Assembly: GCA_018823835.1 (NCBI GenBank)
Contig: JAHJHT010000002.1
Span: forward strand, 1,426,001 to 1,490,000
Source: Alphaproteobacteria bacterium
GTDB lineage: Bacteria > Pseudomonadota > Alphaproteobacteria > Rhizobiales > Rhizobiaceae
Reading direction: 5' to 3'
DNA length: 64,000 bases
The translations under genes were made by a program, and so were the position numbers. The notes under the pieces are model-generated. The model did no database searches and had not been told where the DNA came from. It was given only the letters and a program-made list of their open reading frames with translations. Within the stretch, counting starts at the first letter, position 1; each line of letters begins with the position of its first letter. Of the stretch, positions 17,387-25,635 are shown in pieces.

Positions 17387-19306
17387 TTAGGGGGTCGGGG
17401 TAGCGACGGCCTTGTCAGTCCCTTCGGTTGTGCCCCGGCGTCCAGACACGCGCCGACCTCTTGCAAGCCGGTCAAAATCCAATCCTTTGAACCTGGAGTA
17501 GTCCACCCCCTCCATGAGTGGAGCTCGAGCCATCTCGCGGGCTCGACTTTCGCTGATTGCCCTGAACCCGTAGAAGTCATGTTCATCCGCGAGCGTATGG
17601 CCAGCCTGGAGCTTTCGATCCCGCGTATCCACCTTATTGTCGCGCATCAATTCGATGTTGCCGCCTCGAAGGGAGTGAAAGACTTCCTTTCGCTTTTCGG
17701 TGACGCCGGCCTTCTCGAACAGGCGACTCATGTAGGCGCTAGCACTCTTTGAGGGGTCAGCAAGGCGCATGAGCTCGGGAAACAGGAACTTGTCACCACG
17801 TGCGGCCGCCCATTCCACGAAACCAATTTCCCTGAATAGGTCGTGCATTACGAAAAAGGTCATGCTGGCGTCGGTCTTGATCGGAATCCGCTTCCAGCTC
17901 TTGCCAACCTTGATGATGCCGCCCGTCTGGGCAACCCAGACGCCGCGATATTTCTCACGGAAATCGCTGCCCATCAGATGAACAAGAAGGCCGAGCCTCC
18001 GCCCGGTCAGATGTCCAAGCAGCGGAAGCATGGCTTCGTCGATGAGACCGCTGCCAATACCTGTTGTGAAGATGCGGCTGATCTGATCGGCACTGAGAGG
18101 CTCAGTCGCCTGGCTCGGCGCTGCCGTCTCAGGATAAAATATCCTCACGCCGGAGAACGGATCCCGATAATCGAATTCGGTCATCTTCGAGCGCATCATC
18201 GCCTTGATATTGGCGACATATCCTTCGCGCAGCGTTTTGATCCCCAGCGGCTTGTGCGAAAGGTCCTGGTTGGCGGCAATGACTTCACGCGCGCTAAGAC
18301 CCGAAGGCCGCTCCTTCACGGAAGCCGGCCAATACTTCAGCAGCGCTACATAGGCCTGCAGGTCGGTGCCTGAATAGGTGTCGACGGGATGGTCGCCAAT
18401 CAGTTCGATGAAGAGGTCGCGCCTGAAGCGTGCCGTCTCGATGTCGGCATTTCCGTCTCCTGATTTGGTTCTGCGCGCGGCCAAGTACTCGTTCGAGATC
18501 GCGCTGAACAGCGGCTGAGACGAAGCGGGACGCTCGACGTAACGGCGGTCGAGCTCAAATGCAGGTACGGTCGTTGCAGGCTTAGGTGTCGGCCGCGAGT
18601 GTTGGACGATCGGATCGGCCGGACGGCGTTCCGCCATCGATGCCTCGCGAGAACCCGCGAGTGGGGACGCTTCTTGCGAGGCCGATGGAGTTGCCGGGGA
18701 CGTGGTTGCCCCCAAGAGCAACTCGACATAGCGGGTCTTGAGAAGCTCGACATTGTCGACGATCACGCGATTGGCTGAGGGACCCTTGGCGAGCTCCCGC
18801 GCAATGCCAACCAGTCCGCGCATGCCCTCCAGCCCGGGCTCCAGGTGAGGCGAGGGGGGAGGAGGTTCCCGCGAGATTATCGACGTCATTGCCTTGAGGT
18901 AGCCTCGGACCTCGCTTACCACCTCGCCCGGTGTCTCGCCGGAAAATTGGGGGGCACCTTGGCTGGCCTCGACGCTGCGCGTTTCGTCGTCCTGTTCCTT
19001 CGCCAATCGCCTTGTCCTGATCCTGTCAAAGCAATGGCGAGCATGTGCCGCCATCAAGTCTGCACGAATTCGGGCCTGCCTGGCCGTCAATGCGCCGAGA
19101 CTCAGGCGGACCGGGCGCTGAGCCTGGGCACAAAGGTCCTTCGGCACCCTAATCTGGAAGATGTAAACGGATCCTGAGTGCACGAGATAGCGGCCCGGCC
19201 GCGCGCGCCGTGGCAGTTTTTTGCTGCCAGGTCGGGCGCTGGTCGGGCGCGGATCAGGCGATACTTCGCGCGATACACCGGGCGATACTTTCGACGATAC
19301 TTCCAT
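17387..19306 (-). CDS. Large tyrosine recombinase/integrase (639 aa)
   Basis: Phage-type tyrosine recombinase with a long N-terminus. A DUF6538-like start (GRYLVHSGSVYIFQIRVPKDL, about residues 38-58) is followed by helical linkers. The C-terminal catalytic domain has all expected residues: Arg in LTGRRLGLLVHL, a beta-hairpin Lys around GKSWKRIPI, HxxR in FHSLRGG, His in QAGHTL and Tyr in EHDFYGF. The first codons encode a four-residue repeat (VSSK VSPG VSRE VSPD) corresponding to a 12-base DNA repeat. It starts about 90 bases left of attL of the neighbouring island and points away from it. It probably belongs to an older, separate element. No attachment site of its own was found. Confidence 0.88.
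   Translation of the reverse strand: MEVSSKVSPGVSREVSPDPRPTSARPGSKKLPRRARPGRYLVHSGSVYIFQIRVPKDLCAQAQRPVRLSLGALTARQARIRADLMAAHARHCFDRIRTRRLAKEQDDETRSVEASQGAPQFSGETPGEVVSEVRGYLKAMTSIISREPPPPSPHLEPGLEGMRGLVGIARELAKGPSANRVIVDNVELLKTRYVELLLGATTSPATPSASQEASPLAGSREASMAERRPADPIVQHSRPTPKPATTVPAFELDRRYVERPASSQPLFSAISNEYLAARRTKSGDGNADIETARFRRDLFIELIGDHPVDTYSGTDLQAYVALLKYWPASVKERPSGLSAREVIAANQDLSHKPLGIKTLREGYVANIKAMMRSKMTEFDYRDPFSGVRIFYPETAAPSQATEPLSADQISRIFTTGIGSGLIDEAMLPLLGHLTGRRLGLLVHLMGSDFREKYRGVWVAQTGGIIKVGKSWKRIPIKTDASMTFFVMHDLFREIGFVEWAAARGDKFLFPELMRLADPSKSASAYMSRLFEKAGVTEKRKEVFHSLRGGNIELMRDNKVDTRDRKLQAGHTLADEHDFYGFRAISESRAREMARAPLMEGVDYSRFKGLDFDRLARGRRVSGRRGTTEGTDKAVATPTP
19259..19306. repeat. 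Four tandem 12-bp repeats at the 5' end of the 639-aa recombinase gene
   Basis: Units start CGATAC at 19259, 19271, 19283 and 19295; three of the four read CGATACTT. They lie at the N-terminal coding end of the recombinase, beside attL of the next island. The pitch is regular, as for recombinase arm-binding sites, but they may simply encode the VSxx peptide repeat. Confidence 0.65.
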
Positions 19307-19395
19307 GGACGGAACACCCTTATCCGGGGTCCCGGCGAGGCAATAAGCTCAGGAAATCAGCCGCTTGCAGAACAATTGGGGAAGAGTGGATTCCC

Positions 19396-19414
19396 GATGG
19401 CGGAGAGGGTGGGA
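19396..19414. repeat. attL, 19-bp core identical to the tRNA-Ser 3' end
   Basis: The sequence GATGGCGGAGAGGGTGGGA is identical at 28975-28993. The preceding base (C here, A at the right) and the following bases differ, so the identity is exactly 19 bp. The tRNA copy lies at the right, so this is the end that was carried by the incoming element or displaced at insertion. Confidence 0.9.
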
Positions 19415-19477
19415 CACTCTCCCCCTCGCTCTTGAGCCCCTTTAATCCCTTGACTTCTGGTGCTTGCAAGCCCACCC

Positions 19478-19500
19478 GTGGGGCACCAATGTGGGGCACC
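19478..19500 (+). repeat. Left pair of putative integrase arm-type sites
   Basis: GTGGGGCACC at 19478-19487 and again at 19491-19500, separated by AAT (13-bp pitch). They start 64 bases inside attL and 11 bases before the integrase ATG, so bound integrase could also regulate its own gene. Confidence 0.75.
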
Positions 19501-19510
19501 GGGGAACTTG

Positions 19511-20830
19511 ATGGCAAACCAATCGCAGTTCCTAGAGTGGCACGGGCAGCAGTATCGGGTGCGTGTTAAGGTGCCAGCAAAGGTCCGGGACCTGATAGGC
19601 CGTGGCAAACTTACCTTCCCCCTCCACACAGCAGACCTCAAGGAAGCTGATGCCCGCAAATGGCCGCTCGTGGCAAGGCTGAAAGGCATCATCGCAGCAG
19701 CAGAGAAAGCGCTAGCTACAAACGATCCCGTTGATGCGGAAGCGCTTCGATTGCGGCTCTCTAAGGATGATGAGGGAACGAAGTATTTCCTTTATGACCG
19801 TGCCGAGAAGATTGAGGCCAGCCATGGGGAGGTCCGCGCTAAGGAGTTCTATGCCCTCGCCAGTGGCCAAGCCACACCATTGGATCATCACGCCTCCGCC
19901 TTTGCGCAGCATCGGGGATATCGCAAAAAATCGGAGGGTGACTTCCTGAGGGCGCTCGGATGGCTTGGAGACTGGATGCGCGATAGCTCACTTCCGGTTT
20001 CGTTGGAGACCATAAGCCGCGCTGACGCTGGGCGGTTCATAGCCGAAAGCCTAACCGTGGGGCGCAGCCCGCAGAAGGCGACGGCCTATCTCGGATTCAT
20101 CCGCCAATACTGGGCTTTCCTCATCGACAAAGGCCACCTATCCACACGAGACAATCCTTGGGCAGGACAGACCCTTCCGGCACCTCCGAAGGACCGGCGA
20201 GATTCCGACCCTGACCGTGGAAAGCGTCCATTCACTGACGATGAGATAAGAACACTGCTGGCGGGGGACGGCGGGCCGCTTCTCAATGACCTGATGCGGG
20301 TTGCTGCCTTGAGCGGAATGCGCCTGGAGGAGATTTGTCAGCTTTATGTCTCTGACTGCACAGCGGGAATGTTCAACGTTTGGGCCGGAAAGACAGACAG
20401 CGCCCGCCGCACGGTCCCGATCCACAGCGGTCTGACTGCAATCATAGTGAGGCGCACGAAGGGCAAGCTGCCTGGAGCATTCCTCTTCGATGAGCTTCCA
20501 CCGCTACCCCCGTCGCGTGAGACGAGGTCTGATCCTGCTGCCAAGCGCTTCACCCGCTACCGCCGTAGCCGTGGCGTTGATGAGAGGCCCAATGGAAAAT
20601 CAAAGAGCAACGTAGACTTCCATTCATTCCGCCGATGGTTCATCCGCAAAGCTCGCAATGCCCGGCTTGAGGGGAACACCGCATTTGACGAATGGACGCT
20701 CACATGGGTCATTGGCCACACCGATAGCGAACGCGCCAAGTCCTTGGATTTGAGCCAGCACGGATACGCTGGCCAGGACCCGGATGAAGCCAAGCGGGCG
20801 GTCGTTGAGGCAGTCCGTCTCCCAGACTAG
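19511..20830 (+). CDS. Tyrosine integrase of the island
   Basis: 439 residues from the ATG at 19511. The upstream codons of the open frame overlap the arm-type repeats and are not integrase-like. An N-terminal DNA-binding part (about 1-120) is followed by a SAM-like core-binding domain (about 125-215) and a catalytic domain (about 238-430). Catalytic residues: Arg271 (LSGMRLEEI), Lys294 (WAGKTDSARR), His371 and Arg374 (HSFRRWF), His403 (VIGHTDS) and Tyr419 (SQHGYAG). All six are present, so it should be active. It sits next to attL and reads into the element, the usual arrangement for elements using a tRNA 3' end. It inserts and, with a directionality factor, excises the island. Confidence 0.93.
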   Translation: MANQSQFLEWHGQQYRVRVKVPAKVRDLIGRGKLTFPLHTADLKEADARKWPLVARLKGIIAAAEKALATNDPVDAEALRLRLSKDDEGTKYFLYDRAEKIEASHGEVRAKEFYALASGQATPLDHHASAFAQHRGYRKKSEGDFLRALGWLGDWMRDSSLPVSLETISRADAGRFIAESLTVGRSPQKATAYLGFIRQYWAFLIDKGHLSTRDNPWAGQTLPAPPKDRRDSDPDRGKRPFTDDEIRTLLAGDGGPLLNDLMRVAALSGMRLEEICQLYVSDCTAGMFNVWAGKTDSARRTVPIHSGLTAIIVRRTKGKLPGAFLFDELPPLPPSRETRSDPAAKRFTRYRRSRGVDERPNGKSKSNVDFHSFRRWFIRKARNARLEGNTAFDEWTLTWVIGHTDSERAKSLDLSQHGYAGQDPDEAKRAVVEAVRLPD

Positions 20831-20875
20831 GAACGCAGCGCTCAAATCGCCCGTCACCAAAGACACAGGACCGCC

Positions 20876-21400
20876 ATGAAAATCCCTCTGCCAACAAGAG
20901 CCTCACGTGCGAAAGAGGCAAGCCGAAAGGCACCGAAACCTCGGCTTCCTGACCGACTAAAATGGCTTCCTTGGAAGACCGAAGGACAGAAGCGGAAGGA
21001 GGTTGGGAAGCCGGTCGCACTCCACGACGCCCACCCAGAGTATGCACTTTGGCAACTTGTTCCTCTGCAGGAAAAGGCCCGCCATTTCTCCCTTTGTAGC
21101 GCCATGGTCACAGTGAGGCGACCGAGAGGCGAAACTCTGAAGCATGCCCGGATATGCGCGGCGGACGTTGCCTATGGGGGACTCTGCTGGACACACTACC
21201 TGAGGGACGCGCTCCGGGTCCCAACAGGCCGTCCCGGAAAAGGCAAGACTATGCGTCCCTTCACCTCCCGCGACATTCCATGGAGCCATATGACCGGGGA
21301 GCAGATCGCAGCTTTGCGGGAGCTTCCGGTATCGACCCCCTTGAACGCCTGCCTAGCTGTGATGAGCGCCGCCGTCGCGACGAATCAAACGTCTTTATAG
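20876..21400 (+). CDS. Zinc-knuckle-like hypothetical protein
   Basis: 174 residues, unknown. The N-terminal 40 residues are very basic. Around residues 94-107 is a short metal-binding-like pattern, ARIC then GGLCWTHYLRD, resembling the CxxxC...GLCxxHYxR knuckles of many phage and HNH-linked proteins, although only two Cys and one His are in register. It lies 45 bases after the integrase stop on the same strand, so it may be co-transcribed with it. A nucleic-acid-binding or excision-accessory role is possible but unproven. About 290 bases without a gene separate it from the HNH gene. Confidence 0.6.
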   Translation: MKIPLPTRASRAKEASRKAPKPRLPDRLKWLPWKTEGQKRKEVGKPVALHDAHPEYALWQLVPLQEKARHFSLCSAMVTVRRPRGETLKHARICAADVAYGGLCWTHYLRDALRVPTGRPGKGKTMRPFTSRDIPWSHMTGEQIAALRELPVSTPLNACLAVMSAAVATNQTSL

Positions 21401-21688
21401 AACAATGGGTTAGCGAGAAGGTCATTAAGCCGCTCTAACCTTGGCGACCTCTTCCCAAGGAAAAAACCCTTCGAAAACATCAGCTTAGCCCGTTAATCAG
21501 CGCGTCGGACGGAATCTACTCACTCCTTAATAGAGAGAGGGTAGCGCCGCCTCGCTGCGTTAACCCCTTGTCCGGCAGCAAAACCCTCTCTTCCCACGAC
21601 CAAGCGTACAGCCCCTCCCCGTCCTCTGCGGCCGGGAGGAACGACCTCGTGCGTCCATCACTCAACCCCAACCAAGGAGTCACACCCA

Positions 21689-22399
21689 GTGACAAGCACC
21701 ACACAGCAAGGCCCCACCACCACACCCAACAACGGCGAGACCGAGCGCCTCCGACAAGAGGGCACGAGCACCCAGCAGACACCGACTCAACTGCCATCCA
21801 CCAAGGCGGACACGTTAACTGCGGACATCGTCAGGGAGCTTCTGGATTATGATCGGACCACCGGCGATCTCATATGGAGAGAGCGCGACAGGAGACACTT
21901 TCAGAACGAACAAGCATGGAAAACGTGGAACGCCAGATATGCTGGGAAAGCCGCGGGTTCGCGCATTACCTCCGGCTATCTCCAAGTCACAATCCTCGGG
22001 GTGAGGTACGTCGCCACCTACCTAATCTGGGTTCACGTCCATGGGACACCCCCAACCGGGCAAGTAGATCACCACAACCGGGATAGGGCGGACAACCGCC
22101 TGGTCAATCTCCGGGAAGTTACTCCAGCCGAGAACCAGCGGAATAGAAGCCTCGCCGTCAATAACAACACCGGCGTCAATGGCGTATACCGAAACGGCAA
22201 GAAGTTCCGCGCAATGTTGACCGCAGACGGTATCAGGCACACGTTTGGGACGTTCGATACGATAGGCGAGGCGAAAGCCATCATTGAAGCCGTCGCGCCA
22301 ACTCTTGGATTTGATCCGACACATGGTCGAGACCCCAATGATCCACCCACAGAATCCATCACTGTCCATGCCGAGAACGATGGAGGGGAGGAAGTATGA
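21689..22399 (+). CDS. HNH endonuclease with AP2-like DNA-binding domain
   Basis: 236 residues with a GTG start and AAGGAG upstream (21673-21678). A Thr/Gln-rich N-terminus (1-40) is followed by an NUMOD-like strand region (LLDYDRTTGDLIWR, about 51-64). The HNH_3 domain has VDHHNRDRADNRLVNLR (about 126-142), with the metal/catalytic His residues at 128-129 and the conserved Asn residues. The C-terminal AP2-like module has TGVNGVYRNGKKFRA and FGTFDTIGEA (about 161-196). Such proteins are typical of phages and mobile elements, either homing nucleases or packaging/replication-linked nickases. Its stop overlaps the next start (ATGA), so it heads a three-gene operon. Confidence 0.88.
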   Translation: MTSTTQQGPTTTPNNGETERLRQEGTSTQQTPTQLPSTKADTLTADIVRELLDYDRTTGDLIWRERDRRHFQNEQAWKTWNARYAGKAAGSRITSGYLQVTILGVRYVATYLIWVHVHGTPPTGQVDHHNRDRADNRLVNLREVTPAENQRNRSLAVNNNTGVNGVYRNGKKFRAMLTADGIRHTFGTFDTIGEAKAIIEAVAPTLGFDPTHGRDPNDPPTESITVHAENDGGEEV

Positions 22400-23106
22400 G
22401 CCTCTCCCCCGCCAAACGGGAGCGGAGGAGGCGGGACATCGGGGCGAGGGCCACAGCGCCCTCCCTTGAGGCACCCCGCCGATGCACCGTCCTAGGATGC
22501 ACGAACCTCACGCAGCGCTCCGCAGGGACAGGCCTCTCCACCCGCCACTGTAAGCGCCACAAGGAGATGCTCCGCCGCCATGGTGTGACTTGGAGGAAGA
22601 GCTTCACCGAGACCGAGCTTGCGCCTTACAGGAAGTCCGTCCGCACATGGGTCCGCCTCAACAGGGGCCGCCCAGAGTTCCAAGAAGCCATCACGGATTT
22701 GGACTCAATGCTAGCCGCATCGGGGAAGCCCAAGGACGCCTTCGCGGTGCAGAGTGCGCGGCCCAAGGAGAAAGCCCGGATTGCCTTGGCGCGGCTTCGA
22801 GAGGCTGGCAAGGGCGGGGAGCATCTCCTCACCATCGTCCTCACCATCAAAGCGATTACGACCGACAAGGGGCCTAGAGGGAACCCCGAGTTCCAACAGG
22901 TCCAAATCGCCAAGCGGGCGCACCGGCTCATCCCCCGCACCCGCATCAAGTCGGACATCTGGGGGGACATCGCCAAGCGCACGCGGCCCGAGGGTCTAGT
23001 CATGCGCATACTGGGGGAGAAGCTCATCGAGGCGGCAGGAGGAACGGCGACTGGCGAGGTAATCCGGGAGGTAATCGCCCTCAAGAATGCTGGAGGCGCT
23101 CAATGA
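22396..23106 (+). CDS. Zinc-knuckle hypothetical protein between the HNH and polymerase-like genes
   Basis: 236 residues, unknown. The N-terminus is strongly basic (AKRERRRRD). A likely zinc knuckle follows: Cys30, Cys35, then His51-Cys52-His55 in GLSTRHCKRHKE. The remainder is helical and basic, with no known domain that I recognise. Overlaps of four bases (ATGA) at both ends tie it tightly to the HNH gene and to the polymerase-like gene, suggesting a joint DNA-processing role. It shares the knuckle style with the 174-residue protein upstream in the island. Confidence 0.7.
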   Translation: MSLSPAKRERRRRDIGARATAPSLEAPRRCTVLGCTNLTQRSAGTGLSTRHCKRHKEMLRRHGVTWRKSFTETELAPYRKSVRTWVRLNRGRPEFQEAITDLDSMLAASGKPKDAFAVQSARPKEKARIALARLREAGKGGEHLLTIVLTIKAITTDKGPRGNPEFQQVQIAKRAHRLIPRTRIKSDIWGDIAKRTRPEGLVMRILGEKLIEAAGGTATGEVIREVIALKNAGGAQ

Positions 23107-24410
23107 GCCTCCTTGACGAGTCATCGGACCAGATGGAGGGAGGAGGGCCGGGCCTCCCACAGTTTCAGGAAGCACCACCCAGAGAGACCCATCACGACCC
23201 GTGGCTGACGCCCGCAAGCCTCGACCTCAGGGCTATAGCCTCCCGCCTATTTGACGACATCGAGAACCACTGCCCCCGACCCGCCCGCCAAAGGGGAGAC
23301 GCGAGGGAAAGACGCAGGGCGATGGTGGAGAACCTCGTCGCCAACTTCGTCCTCTTGGATCATCGGAGGGGAAGCCGCCTCGCAGTCTCCGCAAAGAACG
23401 AGAAGGCGAGCCGCTACAGCCGCAGAGGGTTCCGCACTGCCACCCTCATGACTGTCATAGGCAACCTTGAGGCGCGGCACTGGGTCTCCTGCACTCCGGG
23501 AGTCGCCAACAAGCTCCGCACCCTTCTGGAGCCATCCCCGCAGCTTTGCGCCCTGGTGCAGACCACAGGGGCGACAGCGGTAGACCTTGAGCGCCTGCCT
23601 GGAGCCGAGACGATCATCCTCAAGGCCTACGCTGGGAGGAACCGCCCCAAACCACTCATCGACTACACGGACACCGCCGAGACCAGCGCCATGCGAGCCG
23701 CCATGGAGACGATCAACGCGACCCTCAGCGCCGCCGACATTCGACTTGCCGGACGAGCGATGCCGCCGCCCCACCTAGTGCGCATATTCCAAGCCGCGTC
23801 CTTGACCGATCCGCATCAGTTCGACAGCTACGGGCGGCTGTATCGAGGCTTCTGGCAAACACTGCCGCGCGGCCAGCGTCACCACCTCACGATCAATGGG
23901 GAGGCCGTGGCCGACCTCGACTTCAAAGCCATGTTTGTGCAACTCGCCTATGCCCGGCAGGGAGCACCACCGCCGCAGGGTGACCCGTATGCAGTACCCG
24001 GGCTGGAGCAACACCGAGAGGCCGTCAAGAAGGCCGTCTCCGCCCTGTTTTCGCGGAGCACTCCGATCCGCCGACTGTCGCCCGAGCTTCGAGAATTGCT
24101 TCCTGATGGCTGGACAAGGGAGCGCCTCATGGGGGCAATTAGAGACCACCATCCTGCCATATCCCCACTACTGGGGGCAGACATCGCGCCAAGCCTTACG
24201 CGTACCGAGAGTGACATCATGGTGGACGTGCTCTTGCGTCTGGCGTTCCGGGGCGTGGCGGTTTTGCCGATTCATGACGGCTTGTGCGTTGGGGTCTCGC
24301 ACAAGGTTGCTGCCATCAGGACGATGCAGGATGTGTCAGAGATGCATACTGGCTGGGTGTTGCCGGTGGAGGAGAAGCGCAGCGACCCGGCCAGCTTAAC
24401 TGCCCCCTAA
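23103..24410 (+). CDS. Hypothetical protein with family-A-polymerase-like motifs
   Basis: 435 residues, no confident family. The C-terminal half shows three motifs in the order of family-A DNA polymerases and T7-like RNA polymerases. A motif-A-like segment is ADLDFKAMFVQLAYA (Asp271/Asp273). A motif-B-like helix is REAVKKAVSALF (Arg305, Lys309/310). A motif-C-like turn after a hydrophobic strand is VLPIHDGLCV (His391-Asp392). GRLYRGFWQ (about 244-252) precedes motif A. The N-terminal 200 residues are basic and partly helical, possibly a DNA-binding or initiator part. It is short compared with a Klenow-type polymerase (about 600 residues). It could be the element's replication protein. Polymerase activity is inference from motif order only. 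Confidence 0.6.
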   Translation: MSLLDESSDQMEGGGPGLPQFQEAPPRETHHDPWLTPASLDLRAIASRLFDDIENHCPRPARQRGDARERRRAMVENLVANFVLLDHRRGSRLAVSAKNEKASRYSRRGFRTATLMTVIGNLEARHWVSCTPGVANKLRTLLEPSPQLCALVQTTGATAVDLERLPGAETIILKAYAGRNRPKPLIDYTDTAETSAMRAAMETINATLSAADIRLAGRAMPPPHLVRIFQAASLTDPHQFDSYGRLYRGFWQTLPRGQRHHLTINGEAVADLDFKAMFVQLAYARQGAPPPQGDPYAVPGLEQHREAVKKAVSALFSRSTPIRRLSPELRELLPDGWTRERLMGAIRDHHPAISPLLGADIAPSLTRTESDIMVDVLLRLAFRGVAVLPIHDGLCVGVSHKVAAIRTMQDVSEMHTGWVLPVEEKRSDPASLTAP

Positions 24411-24814
24411 TGCCCTTCCAGTCTCCCCCTGTCTCTCCCCCTTTGCTAGGGCCAGGCTTCGCCATCATCGGCACCCTCTTCCAGCTGGGGCTTCACGAGG
24501 CAGAGCGTAGGGCTAGACCTCAGGTGATCACGATGTCTGGGCCTTGCTTCCTATTGCGCTCAAAGTGACTGCCTGATGCCCGGCACGATGACATTCATCA
24601 AGTAGCAGGGGAGATGGTGGATGAAATCCCTCCCCCACATGGTCTGTGTCAAGCTTTAGGATTTGCACTATCCCGCTTTTTCGACCATTTGGCTTATTGA
24701 TCATCTAGGCAAATGTTGGCGAGCCCATAGCCTATGAGCAAGAGCAGGCATGCATGAGAATTGCAAAATGAGAGCGAAAAATGCACTAGTCGCATTTTAC
24801 CAAAGGGTCGTCCT
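24411..24814. other. 404-base region before hydrolase copy 2, no gene seen
   Basis: Lower GC towards its right end (about 24700-24800). No terminator, RNA gene or EcfG-type promoter was found. The hydrolase frame is open for 18 codons upstream to a TTG at 24761, but homology to copy 1 starts only at 24815, so this DNA is probably the promoter region of the signalling module. Confidence 0.45.
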
Positions 24815-25603
24815 GTGTCAGTAGTCGCGCGTAACAACGTCCAAATCAGAGGCAGCGGCCACCGGCCCATGGTCTTTGCACATGGCTTCGGGTGCGACCA
24901 GAACATGTGGCGGTTGGTAGCGCCTGCTTTCGAAGCCGACTACAAAGTCGTCGTGTTTGACCATGTTGGGGCGGGCCACTCGGATTTGTCGGCGTACGAT
25001 CCGGTGAAATATGCCTCCTTGCAGGGCTACGCTGACGACGTGGTGGCGATCTGCCGAGAACTGGGCCTTTCGGAAGTTATCTTCGTTGGACACTCAGTTA
25101 GCGCGATGATCGGTGCGTTGGCGTCAATCAAGGCGCCTGATCTGTTTGATAGCTTGGTGATGGTCGGTCCGTCGCCCCGCTACATCGATGACACGGATTA
25201 CACGGGCGGTTTCACCGCTCCGCAAATCGACGAATTGCTGGACTCCCTTGCAGACAACCATATGGGCTGGTCAGCAGCGATGGCTCCGGCGATCATGGGA
25301 AACCCGGATCGGCCAGACTTGGCGGCGGAACTGACTGACAGTTTCTGCCGTACCGATCCAGCCATTGCGAAGGCGTTCGCGCGAGTTACCTTCACCTCGG
25401 ACAATCGTGCGGACCTGCCCAACATCACTGCGCGGACTTTGATCCTGCAGGGCAGCGACGACATTATAGCCTCCGAGCGAGTAGGTGAATACGTTCACGC
25501 GCAAGTCCCGAACAGCAGGTTGGTCTACCTTAAGGCCAGCGGTCACTGCCCTAACCTTAGTGCACCTGAGGAGGTGATCGCGGCAATTCGCGATTTCGTA
25601 TAA
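24815..25603 (+). CDS. RsbQ/KAI2-like alpha/beta hydrolase (copy 2, island-borne)
   Basis: 262 residues, about 85% identical by eye to the copy at 1563. It has the same triad positions: Ser94 (GHSVS), Asp216 (GSDDII) and His244 (ASGHCPN). The oxyanion loop FAHGFGCDQNMW and the segment VMVGPSPRYIDDT are fully conserved. I chose the GTG at 24815 because similarity to copy 1 begins exactly there and AAAGGG lies just upstream. Many third-position differences show that this is not a recent tandem duplication but a diverged homologue carried by the island. Coupled by a 32-base gap to the PAS kinase. Presumed to supply or sense the ligand of that kinase. Confidence 0.9.
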   Translation: MSVVARNNVQIRGSGHRPMVFAHGFGCDQNMWRLVAPAFEADYKVVVFDHVGAGHSDLSAYDPVKYASLQGYADDVVAICRELGLSEVIFVGHSVSAMIGALASIKAPDLFDSLVMVGPSPRYIDDTDYTGGFTAPQIDELLDSLADNHMGWSAAMAPAIMGNPDRPDLAAELTDSFCRTDPAIAKAFARVTFTSDNRADLPNITARTLILQGSDDIIASERVGEYVHAQVPNSRLVYLKASGHCPNLSAPEEVIAAIRDFV

Positions 25604-25635
25604 ACATAAGTGCGAGAGAGTTTGCGGCTGCGCGA

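Noticed and set aside
24761-24814. An upstream TTG start for hydrolase copy 2
   Set aside because: The added 18 residues are not homologous to copy 1 or to RsbQ; similarity begins at the GTG at 24815.
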